A stretch of 64,000 bases of DNA from Nectonema munidae (lineage: Eukaryota; Nematomorpha; Nectonematoida; Nectonematidae), in contig JAUIRK010000993.1 of NCBI GenBank assembly GCA_030549495.1, forward strand, positions 620,001 through 684,000, given 5' to 3'. A program made the translations under genes and the position numbers. Shown here in pieces: positions 1-12,799 of this stretch. Under the pieces are notes generated by a model. The model was not told the origin of the DNA. It did not search any database and saw only the letters and a program-made list of their open reading frames with translations. Every line of letters begins with the position of its first letter. Positions within the stretch are counted from its first letter, which is position 1.

Positions 1-1055
1 GTAGGTTGTAGATGTCATAGTTGATTCAGCATATAGCTCGGAGCGTACTGCTATCAAGTGTAAGAGTAAGAGCAAAGAAAGATTCAAATTTGTCAAATTA
101 TTGAACATTGAGGTCTGTTATGTACATATTAAACACGTTGTAATTTGCGTTCTAGCAATGCTGTACTTTGATGCAAGCAAAAGTTTTTTCTAATAGACTT
201 GAAGTGAAAGAAGTGAGGATAAATTATTGCTGAATAAACATTAAAAAGAAATAAAAGTCAAAAAATGTGTTTTTATTTTTTGAATTATAGAAGATAAAGA
301 ATATTGGTAAAATCATTAAAAAAATCAAAGAAGCATTAAAGAGTCAAAATAGAAAGGATTTTTTACAAACAAAAATATAAAAAGAGTAATATTTATATGG
401 CTTTCATCATAAGAGAGTGTATTACTTATTGATTGTGCATTAAAAGACTTTCTCTCTCTCTCTTATACTCTCGTAGTAACATATTTTCAAAAGGATTTTA
501 TGCTAATTAAAACACAGTTGTTTGAAAAATTAAAGAGCGTTTTTTTAGATAAAGAGTTGCAAATCAAGCCGACAAAAGTATCAAAGGAAGAAAATAAATT
601 TTGGTTAATTCCATGTGAACTGTTAATTTCTTTGCATGCCTATTTAATGCTGCTATTCATTCATCCAGCCATTCATCCATCAGCTTTCTTTACATCTTTT
701 TAAAATGTAGGTTACTTATAGTCATTGTAAAAAACTCGAAATTTTAGTGATTCATGTACATTTGAATAGATTCAATTGGAAGATTCAATAAATACATGAC
801 ATAAAATGATGATAATTACGTACTAAAATAGAAAAAAAGTATTCAAAAAGTGGAGATTAACTATAAAAATCCACCAAAACCAAACACATTTTTTGCACTT
901 TTGAAAATATACCAAATCCTGTACAAACCGGATGGCTTCAGGATGCAATAAGGTTACCGGATTAGACAGTGTGCCGATTTATCAAGTTTATGCTTCAGAT
1001 ACATGATTGCTCCTAGAGTATTTCACAGTTTCAATGTTAACGGAGGGTACCTTAA
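1..1055. other. Intergenic, nothing recognised
   Basis: This AT-rich stretch contains only short chance ORFs. A short CT run lies near 451-465. I see no exon with splice signals, RNA gene or transposon end before the TTAA at 1052. Confidence 0.5.
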
Positions 1056-1083
1056 CCCATTTAAGGCCAATGTTCCTTTAAAG
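1056..1083. mobile_element. Left end of a piggyBac-type MITE, cut short
   Basis: The sequence TTAACCCATTTAAGGCCAAT resembles the left end of the MITE at 55701-55957 (CCCATTAACGACCAATGTTC). It stops where a hAT-type MITE begins at 1084, so it is probably a remnant interrupted by that insertion. No matching right end is visible beyond 1407. Confidence 0.4.
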
Positions 1084-1407
1084 CAGAGGTCGGCAAAGTG
1101 GTCGATATCGACACCTGGGGGTCCATAATAGATCTTTAAGGGTCGATAAGATAGAAAAACTTACCAAATTGTTCTATGCTTTTTTTACTTTATAGTAGTA
1201 ATAAATCTCCTTTTTCTTTTAAAACATAGTTTAGCACATTGTATAGTGTAGGATATATGAAACATTTTTGGTTTCTATTTCTCTCTTAATTGTTGACATT
1301 GAGTAATGCTTTTATGAAATATTTCTATGTGAGGTGGGGGTCGATGTGAAGACAAATGTTCTATGAAGGGGTCAACGGGTAAAAAAAGTTTGCCGATAGA
1401 AACGCTG
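1084..1407 (+). mobile_element. hAT-type MITE, family 'GGTCGGCAAA', copy 1
   Basis: The element begins CAGAGGTCGGCAAAGTGG and ends TTTGCCGATAGAAACGCTG, giving imperfect inverted ends of the hAT type. A second copy lies in opposite orientation at 41967-42289 and shares the subterminal and internal sequence. No clear target duplication remains here. It has no coding capacity. Confidence 0.75.
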
Positions 1408-1788
1408 ACCATAGCTTTTTTCATTGTAATTAATATGAATTTCAAAAATCACCTGCTTGTCGTAGGCATAAACAAGAGTCCCTATTTTGAGTTTCCTTAA
1501 AAATCACTTGTTTCTTACTCAATTCTTTGTCATTCAACTTGATCGCAAATTCCCTGGATTTACAATTTTGGCGATACAGAAAAACAAGGATATGTGTTGA
1601 GAGAGAAGAGAACAAAGGAGGAATAGAAGTAGTAAGGGAAACAGTGTTAGGGATATACTGTAAAGTACTTTAATTTCGCAAGAACAGAATTTGGCGAATT
1701 AAAATTGAAAAACAAATTCGCGAGAATTTAATTTTAAGAATAAAAATTTCTAAAATTTTAGATATTTAGACGAAAAAATAGTGAGCAC
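1408..1788. other. AT-rich spacer, nothing recognised
   Basis: No feature could be supported in this interval. Confidence 0.4.
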
Positions 1789-1792
1789 TTAA

Positions 1793-1922
1793 CCCTTTAG
1801 TGACCAGAAAAATCAAACAATATTTATTAAAAAGCAGAAGATTCATATACAAAACTATTTGAAAAAGCAGACAAAGGTAAAATTGTTTATGTATCATATA
1901 TGATACACTGGTCAAGAAGGGG
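1793..1922. mobile_element. piggyBac-type MITE, old copy
   Basis: It follows TTAA (1789-1792) and starts CCCTTTAGTGACCAG. The right end, ACTGGTCAAGAAGGGG, is its inverted partner. Internal GCAGAAG and GCAGAC motifs are shared with the copies at 36511, 55701 and 59259. The right TTAA is not preserved. Confidence 0.6.
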
Positions 1923-2105
1923 TATCAAAATAAGAGTGATTTTTAATTTTATATATAAAAGATTTTAAATGTTATAAAAAGTTTCAAAACTTGAAATTCT
2001 GGAAATTAATTTCACGAATTTTTTGTATTCGCAAAATTAGATTCCTCATGAAATTTAGTAAGTGGAAAATAAATTGGGTATAGGATCATAAGGAAATGTA
2101 TCAAT

Positions 2106-2332
2106 TATAGATGTATCGGATTTTCGCATCCACATTCGCAAAACGGATTATCCGAAAAAATTTTTACATCCTCATCTGCGGATCATTTAAGTTTCAACAA
2201 TTTAAGTTTTTTTCGGAATGTTTCAATTTTTACTTTATCCAAAATTTTTATAAGTTCGTCTTTGTGATAATCTATATAATATCCGCATCCACATTCGCGG
2301 ATACAAAAAATTTCATATCCGATACATCTCTA
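2106..2332. mobile_element. hAT-type MITE, family 'GATGTATCGGAT'
   Basis: Inverted ends TATAGATGTATCGGAT and ATCCGATACATCTCTA enclose 227 bp. They are flanked by the perfect 8-bp target duplication GTATCAAT (2098-2105 and 2333-2340), the hAT hallmark. A diverged relative lies at 8852-9158. The short ORF across it is a by-product. Confidence 0.85.
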
Positions 2333-3312
2333 GTATCAATGAAGAAAAATAAGCAATGGAGGCAAAAGATTAGATAAATAATAAATATCGGAAATTCAGA
2401 TAAGGAAGACCAGTTTTCTAAAATTCAATATAAATAAAAAGACTATAAAAAATTGAGTTTACGCAGAAATCAGATTTATTCAGAATCTGGTTTATATTCA
2501 ATGATTTAGAGTTTAGACAGATATTTTTAATTTTAAAAATATTAGAGATTTTATATGTATAAAGTAGTTAGTGTTCATTCGTTAAAAAAACTGTTCACAT
2601 GTGTATGAACTGCCAAACGGAAAGCATTTTTGCAGCTCTTTTCTTAGAATGAAGTATCGATCTTTTATATTTTTTACCTTCCAGTTAATTTGAAATAGTT
2701 TTTCTTGGAAATAAAAATATATTAAAAATGAATTATTTAAAAATCCAACTTTATAATATTAACAATGTAGATATAATGAATATTTTTAAAAGCCCCCCCC
2801 CCTAAAATAATTTTCTAAATACGCCGTTTAAGAAGATATCTTTGGAGAGAAGAAAAAAATATACTCAATAATTATAATAAGAAATATATACAATAATAGA
2901 TAGTACTAGAATTTAGATTTAACATTTGATATGTGCAACAGGAAGTGCCGGTTTTTTACCCTGGTTTTCTTTCTCTGAAGAATTCAAAGGTTTTTACGGT
3001 TAGGTAGTGCTCTAGCGACGCAATTCTACGTGGTTAGTAATCAAGCTATCACTAGACAATAAGTTTGTTTCCCAAATCGGGAGCGTTCGCATTAGGATTG
3101 TATCTTTCACTCAGTTGTATTTATATATTGTCACATAAATTCTTGTAAAATAATATATATAACAAGGTATAGCTATTCTTTTGTAACAAGGGCCGATAGG
3201 TGTTTAGTGGGATGGAAAGTCCAGTTAGACTTGGACTCAGCATTCCGGGCGGGCCACGATATCCGAAAGGATGGGTGCGAACGTCACAAAACAACTTAAT
3301 TAATTAATTAAA
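2333..3312. other. Intergenic; one hAT-like end and a less AT-rich pocket
   Basis: A C-tract at about 2794-2803 is followed by sequence that in reverse reads as a hAT-like end (GGCGTATTTAGAAAATTATT). The stretch 2981-3290 is less AT-rich than its surroundings and may be an unrecognised repeat. No gene is seen. Confidence 0.35.
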
Positions 3313-3594
3313 CAGGAAGGGCCGGCCTTAGGCCACTGCAACCTATGCGGCCGCAGTGGGCCCCGCGCTTCTCATTTTTCATTTTGATGATATATTGTAT
3401 GATTTCACTAAATGCAAGGTTCGCAAAGTAAAGTTACTTTGATCGTCATTTTGTGTTAATTAAAAAGTAATAAAACAAATCCCTTTTCTTTTTTTCAAAA
3501 TCTTATTTCTCACTTTTAATCTTTTTTCCTACTCACACTGGGCCCCGCGCAATTCATTTTGCACAGGGCTCCGCGAACACTAGGGCCGGACCTG
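3313..3594. mobile_element. MITE with GGCCGG ends
   Basis: The left end CAGGAAGGGCCGGCCTTAGG and the inverted right end (reverse complement CAGGTCCGGCCCTAGTG) enclose 282 bp. GC-rich subterminal blocks containing GGGCCCCGCGC occur near both ends. No target duplication was found. The hAT assignment is tentative. Confidence 0.55.
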
Positions 3595-4401
3595 GCAACC
3601 GGTTTTTTTTGTTGCGGGATATTCAAAAAGCCAGAAAGCCGCTTGTATGAAATGACCCAATAAATTATCAATTGAAATAAAATATATTGATATCGAAAAA
3701 ATGCATATCTATATAAATCTATATAGATACAATATATTACACCGTTACTGAAAATGCACAAATACAGAGTTATAAGTAGGAGTATATTATAAAATAACTC
3801 TTGATCTTTTTAAAAATATGAATGTAAAATTCAAGATAAGTGGATTCAACATATGTGGAAGAAATTTTATACTTCAAGGATTGTTTCGATTTTACAATAA
3901 AAAGGCAGTGTAGATTTGAACTTGTCAAGGAAATCATACTTAAAATTATTGAAATTGAATGATAAGAAGTATCCCCATCAAATTATGTTATAAATTTTCT
4001 AACTTTTTAAATTTCTAATAAAAAAAAGTCAAAATTATTAACTATTAAAAATACTTATTTTCAGAGTTGAATTTAAGGTCTTTTACTAATAACAAAAATT
4101 CTTTTAGTTTTTCCCCACTTCTTCAAAGATTTCTGATTGCGCCCCTGCAAGTGAATAATCCAATCCAATATTTGAGTTAAAAACACCGACTAAGATATAT
4201 AATGCGACTTGCCGAAGTGCAAGAGGCTTCGTTTCCTTTAGTCCCACGAAATGCCCTTGATGACATCAGTCAGATTTAGTAAATTTTGGAGGAAATAGAT
4301 TAAGCTAAAACTACTAAGCTAAGGAGCTAAACTACCCGTTTATAAACAATATAATTAAATCAACTACATAATAATTACTCGAACTTATTTGTTATCTGCT
4401 C
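3595..4401. other. Intergenic, nothing recognised
   Basis: AT-rich sequence without a supported gene or element. Confidence 0.4.
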
Positions 4402-4673
4402 CATTGGCGTATGCAGAAAGGCATCTGTGTTGTAGTGCCCAAACCCCCCCCCCCCCATTTTCGCTTGGTGACCCTCATTTTTATTCTCTTTAAAAATCAA
4501 AGCTAATATAAATATATCTAAATGGATGAAGTGTTCACAAAAATGCCAACGCTTCAACAATTTTAATAGAATTTTTGTGGACTTTTAAGTTTTTGAGAAA
4601 TTAGAGATGTATACTTTTTTGAAAAAAATGTACCCCTTTGTACCACCCCATTTTTTATTTTTGGATGCGCCAC
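4402..4673. mobile_element. hAT-type MITE with C-tracts
   Basis: The left end resembles ATTGGCGTATGCA. The right end reads TGGATGCGCCACTA, whose reverse complement is TAGTGGCGCATCCA. A long C-tract lies inside the left end (about 4443-4456) and another just outside the right end (about 4680-4692). The boundaries are approximate. Confidence 0.5.
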
Positions 4674-6282
4674 TATTTCCCCCCCCCCCCCCTGTCCACT
4701 AAAAATTTTGTAATAATTTTATTTTCTATATGTAGTTTTTAGAATACATAAAAGGCTTCAAACAGTAACTGTAGTGTCATTCTTTGGTGCGCCATAAAAT
4801 GGCTAGCTAGAAGAGGCGTAAAATCTTAAACTGCCAAGATATAATAGTGTAATACTATGATTTGAAAATTATACATGAGAACACTAAGATTAAGGATAAG
4901 GAATTATAAAAATTTTAAGTAACTTACATTTTTGAATTATGAGGAGGATAAGAAATAGTATCTTTATTTCATTTGCTGATATCATGCTTGAAAAACGCAT
5001 AATGCACATCGTGAAAATAATTCTTTAACCTGATGACTAAAAGTGAAACATTTTGAAACAAGCAAGCATTGAGAAGAGAGGAAGCAGACGACGACCGCAA
5101 ACGATAAACTGAGGTGGAAAGATGTTAAAGATGAAAAATTGTTATGCCAAAAAAAGATGAAATTGTTTATATTATAGAGTTGTATGATATTAAGTTTTTG
5201 TACAAATTTTTAAAGACAAAAAATTAATCAAAGAATCATAACAACGACAACTACCACAAATTGTATAGCGTGTCTTGTGGATTCTCAATAAATGACGATG
5301 ATGTTATGATGTCGTTCATGGTGGGAGAGAATAATGAATGATGATTTTGTGCATGAAAATTATTTATCATTATACTCTATTATTATATACAAGAAGTATA
5401 CACATGTAATGTTATGTTGTTGTAAGTATAGATTATTGCAAATGATGATTTTGATAAAAGTGATGAGGATGTAAGATTCAAGGCTGATACTTATGATGAA
5501 AAGTTGCTGCTGATGATGGGATGATGAATCGAGTTGAAGATGAAGTTAATGTTAGGGAATAGTCATTGCTCACGGCTGAGTGATGGAGAAAGAGTTGTCT
5601 GTCAAGTGTGTTGTATTGCAATGTATAATTTATCACCTTAGTAGTGGCTCACTATAACTACAAGAGTCTAGCAATAAAAAGAACTCCCCTAATCCATTTG
5701 ACTTATACGTGTGAAACTTTATTGTGGATGCGCGTGGAAAAGTTTTTTTAATAAAAAAGAAGGTAGTAAGAATGTAATAGTACTAATTGGGGCGTGAAAG
5801 TGTGGTCTATGTGTGAGCAGTGCCACCTTGTTACAAGCTTTGAACATCACTGCTTTCAATTGGTCTTATTCTTCCTTCCCAAATTCTACGATACATGTAT
5901 TGTAATAAACAGGGGTTGACCAGATCACATCTCGGTAGGATTGCTAGATTTTTGCATTATCAAACCGCGACAAAATAGTATTGAAAAAAGTTAAGAACAA
6001 AAATTTCGGAGCATGTGAAAAACGTCCATCACAATGGTAATAACTGAAGAACTCCACTCTCAATTCATCTAGCTAACCGGTTAACGACCAATTAAACGAA
6101 AGAACTCAAATCAAAAAATTTTACCCCTGAAAAGGGCTTTGTTTCAAATCGCAAAGATCCAATTATTCATAAATTAAACTGTTGATTTATATGAAAACAT
6201 AAACTAAAAAAAACATTTTTTGAAAAGCGCCTAACGCCACATAAATTCCAGCTAGATATATATATATATACTTCACTTATTA
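4674..6282. other. Intergenic, nothing recognised
   Basis: The part from 5040 to 5590 is rich in GATGA-like words but has no open frame. A possible terminal motif (GGGGTTGACCAGAT) near 5913 faces GGCAACCCTA near 6925 and could mark a decayed 1-kb element. This is weak. Confidence 0.3.
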
Positions 6283-6480
6283 CTTCTTCTTCACCATGAC
6301 CAATATCGATCTTTGGTAACTCTTTTTAGCTTTCAAATTTTTTTATAAAATTTTCCCAGCTTTTTTCGTCTTCTGTCAATTTGAAAATTTCTTCTAGCTT
6401 TTTTGCCAGTCATTTCTTTGATATCATCAATCCACCATGTTCTTCGTCTTCCTTTTCCTACGTTTTTCCCATTATCTTAT
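6283..6480 (-). mobile_element. RTE-like LINE fragment (ORF C-terminal tail)
   Basis: On the minus strand this reads RRRTWWIDDIKEMTGKKAR, resembling the 'RWxDDIKxxxGKxW' tail that follows the reverse transcriptase in RTE-type LINEs. Only this short tail is recognisable, and it is interrupted by frame changes. Upstream sequence to about 6620 may belong to the same fragment. Confidence 0.45.
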
Positions 6481-8099
6481 TAGCTGATCATTGTTATTAA
6501 AATTTTCACTTCCTTTTTTTCTATGTAAATAATGTTCAAATAAAATTTTTATAATAAATATCCTATCCATATGCCTTATAATTATTCTCCTAAAGTACTA
6601 CCACCCTTTATTTAATCTATTGATGAAATCATAGATTCTATTGAAGAACACCCACCCTAACAACTATCCCTAGATAATAAGGGGCGGAAGTTCTTCATAT
6701 GCTCCAAAATGTGTATTTTTTACGAAAATAATTAATATTAAGAATACTTTAAAGGTAAGTTATGAGTTTTCTACTAAAAAAAAGAGATAAACAATAGCAT
6801 TTGGCGCTATATTTTTCTAAACTCCTTTTTTGACATATATGAGATTAGTGAATGAAAAACCGCCATTCTTAAAAATCCTCCTGGATTCCGTTATTAAGTG
6901 ATAGCCAAACGGGGACATCTGGCAACCCTACATGTAGAGCCAATTTACTCAAATGAATGTTTTTTGAGTCGATATTTTACTTTATGCAAAATGTTCAATC
7001 GGTAGCAAGCCAATTTCCCCCTTGATATTTCATTTTACAGAGGAATTGGGATTCAACAAAAATTTTCCTCAAGATATTTCTGCCTATTTTTTGAAGAAAT
7101 TCAGAATCTTGTTACTTTAAATTTGTTTTGTGAGACGACAATTCAGCCGTTAAATATTTGATTTAAATAATACTTTAACTTTTGAAATTTTTCCCTTTTT
7201 TTGAAATAATTTTTTCAATTTTGCATTCTAATTTGATTTTAATAAAATTTAGTTTTTTTAGTATTTTCAAGATATCTTATTCTATTTGTCTCTGTATGTT
7301 TTGGTTTCAAAAAAATTTTAATTTTTAGTTTTTTTCCTTTTTTGAAAAAAGTTAACACATAGATGAAAATAATTAAAAGTACAAACTCAGAAACAAAGAA
7401 TAGTTTATTTAAATATATCCCTTATTCCATAAAAAAAAGAGATAAAAAATAAAACTTATACAGTTAAATTTGAATATATTTTTTGCCTGCATTAGGACAT
7501 GTCAAAGATCCAAAAAATGTAGTTAGTATAACGTAATCTGTGTCCCAGAAAAAGGATTCCTATGCTACACGAGTTATATAACAAATTGTTTTCGGATGAA
7601 AAATTTAAGAGTCGCATGATACTCGAGTATATACGCTAGTTAAAATAAAATACTGAAATTGAATTGGATAGGCCAGGTGTCATGGTTTCAAACTTTGCCT
7701 TACCGTAACAAACTCGCATACGCTGTGACAAATATATTGGATAAAACAATTTTGAGAATTATCAAAATTTTCTAAAAGCTGTAAAATCCCTTGCAAAATG
7801 CAATCCAAACCGACAAAAGAGCATGGGAAAAGTTATTCAAAACTTTTAACTACGATTTTCATCGCAAAAGAAAGTGACTCGTTTATAGGGCACGATCTCC
7901 TTCTTCCACCCTCAAAGAACCCCTCAATTTTTGAACATATCAGTGTTAAACCAAGTTTATTCTAAATTTCTGAAAGAAAAGTTATTCTTCAGATCCGTAA
8001 CATGGTAGGCGTAAATATAACTACAGATATGCATTCATTCTCAATGTGTTCGTTTATAGAATATTCAGAAAAAAATGATTTTTGAAAAAGTTGTTATAC
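6481..8099. other. Intergenic, nothing firmly recognised
   Basis: No exon or element could be supported. A short plus-strand reading near 7668-7760 (IGQVSWFQTLPYRNK) looks slightly protein-like but matches nothing I know. Confidence 0.3.
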
Positions 8100-8103
8100 A
8101 ATT

Positions 8104-8138
8104 GTCGGGGGGTGAATTTTTTTCTAAATCCGCTCCTG
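8104..8138 (-). mobile_element. hAT-like terminus
   Basis: In reverse this reads CAGGAGCGGATTTAG followed by an AT stretch and CCCCCC. This is the same layout as the hAT-type ends at 18446, 33260 and 59935. No partner end was located. Confidence 0.35.
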
Positions 8139-8851
8139 CCAGAAAGGCACAAGAAAATGTTTAACCTTCTTCAGTAAAATATCCATGACAAAAATATTTA
8201 ATACGAATGTTAAAATGATCAAAGAAGAAATTGTCAATGATGTTTTCAGTATTAATTGATTTAACCCAAATTGCCTCTGCTTAGACATGTTGTTAGTGAG
8301 TGAGTAAAGCAAAACTAGTTAGTCTTCTAAACTTGAAGACTTAAATTGGTAGAACGCTGGCTCTATTCTCTTCTAAACCTGTTAATTGGTGTGGCAAGTA
8401 GAATGTGTGCCAGTGCAGTAAGCCTTTTTGGGTCCGTTTCGCGCTTTCAACTTTCAATGAAACTTATAAAAAGAGTAAGGTCTGATAATACGAGATGTAA
8501 AAGAAAACTGACCGCTAGAATGTTAGATTCGTCTAAGACTAGAACACAATTGTCAAGCCAACATTTTTTTTGAATCTGAGCATCCTTCGCAAGTAAACAA
8601 TGCAACTTATTTAAAAAGTTCACGTGGCTACAAAGCACAGAAATTGAGAGAATATGAATTTTCTAAAGTAAGGATTCCTATATATAAATTTTCTTAAAGG
8701 AATACTCAGATTCGCTTTACATGCAGTCTAAAACAAATAAATCGTACACATTTTCTTGAAATTAACACTCATAAAGCACCTCGTCTTATCCGGCAGTTTG
8801 CAGCATTCTTCTTCTTCTTAAGGGACCCTGTAAACAGTTGTACATAAAGGC
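8139..8851. other. Intergenic, nothing recognised
   Basis: Opposing ORFs of 60-75 codons overlap here. Neither has a recognisable domain or splice context. Confidence 0.35.
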
Positions 8852-9158
8852 TAGTAATGTATCGGATGTGAATTTTTTTGTATCCGCTGATGCACATATC
8901 AAATTTAACATCCTTGCAAGATTTATACTTCTTAAAAATTTAGAGAGAAGATTTCAATGTATATGTGTAAATCATAAAGTATAGTGTTTATCATAAAGAG
9001 GTACATGACATAAAAATTTTGGATGAAGTAAAAATTCCGAAAAAATCTTTGCGGTATATAGAAAAAAGACGGTATCTGAAGAAAGGGAATCTAAAGGAAG
9101 AAAGGGGATCTGAAGACGATGTAAAAAAATTTTTTTGCGGATTTCCGATACATCTCTA
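8852..9158. mobile_element. hAT-type MITE, family 'GATGTATCGGAT', diverged copy
   Basis: The ends TAGTAATGTATCGGATGTG and GGATTTCCGATACATCTCTA match those of the element at 2106-2332, including nearby GGATACAAAAA-like words. No clear target duplication remains. Confidence 0.65.
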
Positions 9159-9217
9159 CCAAAAACCTATAATAATCTGAGTCAGCTTCTGTTTTGATGT
9201 GTTGTTCAATATAACGT

Positions 9218-9491
9218 CATTGCCGTAGCGAAAAAATAAAAAATAGGGTGACACAAAGGGCTGCATTTTTAAAAAAAAATAAAAATCTCGAATTTTTCAG
9301 AAGCTTAACTCAATAAAATTTTATTAAAAAATTTGAAGCCTCTCGAATTTTTGCGAAAAAAATTTCAACACTTCATCAATGGAGATAGATTTATAATAGC
9401 TTTAAATTATTAGAGAATAAAAATCGAGCGCTCCTAGCGAAAATAGAAGGACATCGCACCACAGGCTACGACGTTCTGGCTACGCCACTTG
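9218..9491. mobile_element. hAT-type MITE with 8-bp target duplication
   Basis: A 274-bp unit begins CATTGCCGTAGC and ends GGCTACGCCACTTG. It is flanked on both sides by TATAACGT (9210-9217 and 9492-9499). It has no coding capacity. Confidence 0.8.
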
Positions 9492-10098
9492 TATAACGTA
9501 TGTAACCAAATGCAAGAAAACTAAGTGAATACCTCTTATTGAATAAGTGTTCTTGCGTAATTGTAAATTAGGTTTTTAAATATCACAGCATTTATGCACA
9601 ATTACAATCAAACTTTTGTCAATCAGCATTTTCTTTTCAATGTTCATCTTCTATCAACGGCGCAATCTTCGATTTTAATGCAAAGCAAGTTTTGTCCGAA
9701 AGATAACCTAATGGAGGAGTTTTTCTGCAATCATCACTTTTTTCAAAAGCACATGACAAAAGTAAATGTGTAGCATCTTTACAAACCAGGATCGTATACG
9801 CAAGAAAATAGGTTCAAATTTCATTAAAATAAATACAGTTAGCAAAAAAATATTTAGATAGTGTAATTGTCTGTATTGTAAAAAACAATGCTTTTTGTGC
9901 CAGTTTTTATGGAGTTAATATAATAAATTAATTTTACTAAAAGCATCAAATGCTTACTTATTTTTAAAATGTGATCTTTTATCTTTTCTGCATTCAAAGG
10001 CGAGAAGAGAAGGAAAAACTTTAAGAAAAAAATAATTATTTGTACGAATAATGAAAGATCATATATTTATATATTATAAGCTTTTCATATATATTTTT
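9492..10098. other. Intergenic, nothing recognised
   Basis: AT-rich, no supported feature. Confidence 0.35.
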
Positions 10099-10703
10099 AG
10101 GATCTGCGACATTAAAGCTAGGCCCAAAAGAGCAAGTACATTTGAGTAAGTGTGACAAAATGGCTAGTTCCATAATAGTTAGAACCAAAAACGCTTTTAT
10201 CATAAAAGAGCTCTGAGTGCATTTAAGCTGTAACAAAAAGAGTTGTTAGCCAAAATAGCTAGTTCAAGAAAATGTAGCCTTGATTAGCATTGAAAATGAA
10301 GCCTTGATTATATGATTAACAAGAATATAAATAATGATGTATCTACTAAAGATTTTTTACGAGGAATCAGCTATAACATTAAATATTAAATTTGTCGCTC
10401 TTTAGCATTTTTAGTTTTATTTTCCAACTCAATTTGTTTTTTATATCTGTTTCTATAATAACGTGTTACTGCTATATAATAATGTTTTATAAAATTAAAA
10501 TCTGATAATTCTTCACACACAAACACACATTTTAAGCAACATTACATTTACTTAACAGCTCCAAATGCACTGCTAGCTCTTTTGTCATAATAGCGATTTT
10601 GGTTCTAACTATTATGGAACGAGCGATTTTGTCGCACTACCTCAAATGTACTAGCTCTTTTGGGCCTAGTTGTTTTGTAACTAGCCCTTTTGGATCGCAC
10701 CCA
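10099..10703. mobile_element. Foldback (long inverted repeat) MITE
   Basis: The left arm (about 10099-10228) and right arm (about 10552-10703) are inverted copies. They share words such as TTCCATAATAGTTAGAACCA and GGCCCAAAAGAGC. The unit is flanked by a possible 8-bp duplication ATATTTTT (10091-10098 and 10704-10711). The AT-rich loop has no ORF. The hAT assignment rests only on the 8-bp duplication. Confidence 0.7.
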
Positions 10704-11019
10704 TATTTTTCAGGTCCTTAACAGCAATATGCTCAGCGGCTCTGCATCAAAACATAAGCAGAATTTATATAGCGAATTAGATTCTTTTTATTTTATTAGT
10801 GCCTATTTATTTCCGGTTTCGGCATTCTATAACCCCCAGACAACATCCTGTAGGTGAACTCTTTTTATGTGGAACTTGCTCCATCGCAAAATGTAAAAAA
10901 TCTTATTTGAGAGTATTTTTCTCAAAGTTTTCACAACTTCGGCTCAAACATAAAAGTTTTTTTTACAGTCAAATTACAAAATCATACAAAACAACTGCGG
11001 ATAATTTTAAAAAATTATA

Positions 11020-11161
11020 CTTTTGCCTACGTATATTGAAAGAGACATGTGTATTTGTCAACAATTTTTCTTTTATTTTCATAGAACACATTTTTATTGG
11101 GGCCCACAAAGCTTAGGTATACTTCAATGCGGCCCCAGATCAAGGCTGTTGCCCATCCCTG
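11020..11161 (-). mobile_element. hAT-type MITE end
   Basis: Read in reverse, the end is CAGGGATGGGCAACAGCC, followed by a GGGGCCGC block. This closely resembles the common hAT terminus 'CAGGGGTGGGCAA'. The opposite end was not identified; the ORF from 10799 probably runs through this element by chance. Confidence 0.5.
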
Positions 11162-12799
11162 TTTAATTAGTTAGAGTTATGGTTTCTTAATGCATAATGT
11201 TTTAACGAGTAAGTTTCTCAATTTTAAAATATTGCAAGTATTAGTTGCTCATAAAAAAAACAGGTGCAAAAATTTGGGCACATAAGGTTTCATTGACAAA
11301 ACGATATACGGTCGACAACAAAAACGAAATTTCGTCGTCAACAAAACCAGATCTACGATTGACTACTAACTTGTAAATTAATAATTATTACTAAGAAACC
11401 AACTCCCTAATTATTATCTAAAACAGTATTTCTCAACAGGTGTTTCGTGGAACACTAGGGTTACGCAAAACTTCATAAGGGTTTCGCGAAAAATAGTAAG
11501 GTATTTTCCACGATTAAGTTTAGATGTTTTTAATGAAAACTTTTTAATCAGTTGTCATAAAGAAGTAGTAAAAATTTAATTTAGCACTACTAAAAGATTT
11601 GATACAGAAGTTTGCTCAAACTAGAACTAATAATATCTATTTTTTCATCGTAGTTTACGTTTTAATTATTATCAAATATTTTAGAATTACAAAATTGCAT
11701 CTCGTTTTAGTTTTTAAACTAAAACTAAATAAACTTTATCTAAACTATGCTTTAGTTTTAGTTGACGAAATCTTGTCTTCCCTGAAAATTTACAATTATC
11801 CCGTAACGAATTCCAATGTAATCATTAAAAATCATAAAAGAATATTAGATCATTTTAAAATTGAAATTAAAGAAAAAAATAAGTTTTCTGACAAACCCAA
11901 AAGTATTTATTCCTTATATTTCACATTTTTCAGAATTGTCAACCAACTTCAGTCTCCAAATTTAATATGTGTAGGAAAACTTTTTACTCTATACTTTATG
12001 GGATAAATGATATTTCAGTGAATATGAGCATATTAGGATTAAATACTAAATACACATCTTTTTAATTAAGATATAAACTAATAATGCTTTGAAAAATCTA
12101 AATTTCTTCTATACTTTGAATGAAGCAGTTAATACGCCCATGTCCTATATAATATTCTTCATATGTATAATTAAAAATCTCAATTAAATATTTAATACAT
12201 ATGACTTTTGAAATGATACTTTAGAAAATGGTATGGAAATTTTTACTAAGAGTTTTAAAAATTAATTTTATAATAGTGAAAATAAAATATAAAAAACAGA
12301 ACAAAGACCAAAAATAATTGAACAAATATATTTTTCAATGGAAAAAACTACATAAATTTTGTATATACCGTATTTTAACGTGTATAAGGAAGGCTTTCTT
12401 TCAAAAAAACAGGTTAAAAAATTTTTAAGTTTTTTATTCATGATTAATAGTATTGGAAATGCAGTACAGTTATTCCCGATTTACTTAAATCCATTCTGAG
12501 GCGTATCTCACGCATGCTAATTGCTACGATTAACGCAAAGTCGAAGTAATTCATGCATGTTTTTATGACAAGCTTGCATGCTTTGAACCTCGGTAAACCC
12601 GAACTTCAAATATTCTGAATAACTATTTCCAATGCTCTCTTTGAATTGCAGTCCATTATGTTGCTAAACATTTCAGATGCTTTTAATTCTAATCACTAGA
12701 AGTGTGGATCACGTAGGTATTTCATTGTAGAACTTCAGCACCGAGACATTTGCAACACTAATAAATTGTTTTGGCTTATTATGACAATATATTATCCTT
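11162..12799. other. Intergenic; one hAT-like end
   Basis: CAGTATTTCTCAACAGGTG at about 11425 resembles the terminus of a widespread hAT MITE type ('CAGTGTTTCTCAACC'). The 135-codon ORF at 11599-12006 is AT-driven and matches nothing. No exon was found. Confidence 0.35.

Noticed and set aside
2981-3300. GC-richer pocket as an RNA gene or exon
   Set aside because: No open frame, no splice sites, and no tRNA- or rRNA-like core that I recognise.
11599-12006. 135-codon plus-strand ORF
   Set aside because: AT-driven composition, no known motif, no splice context.
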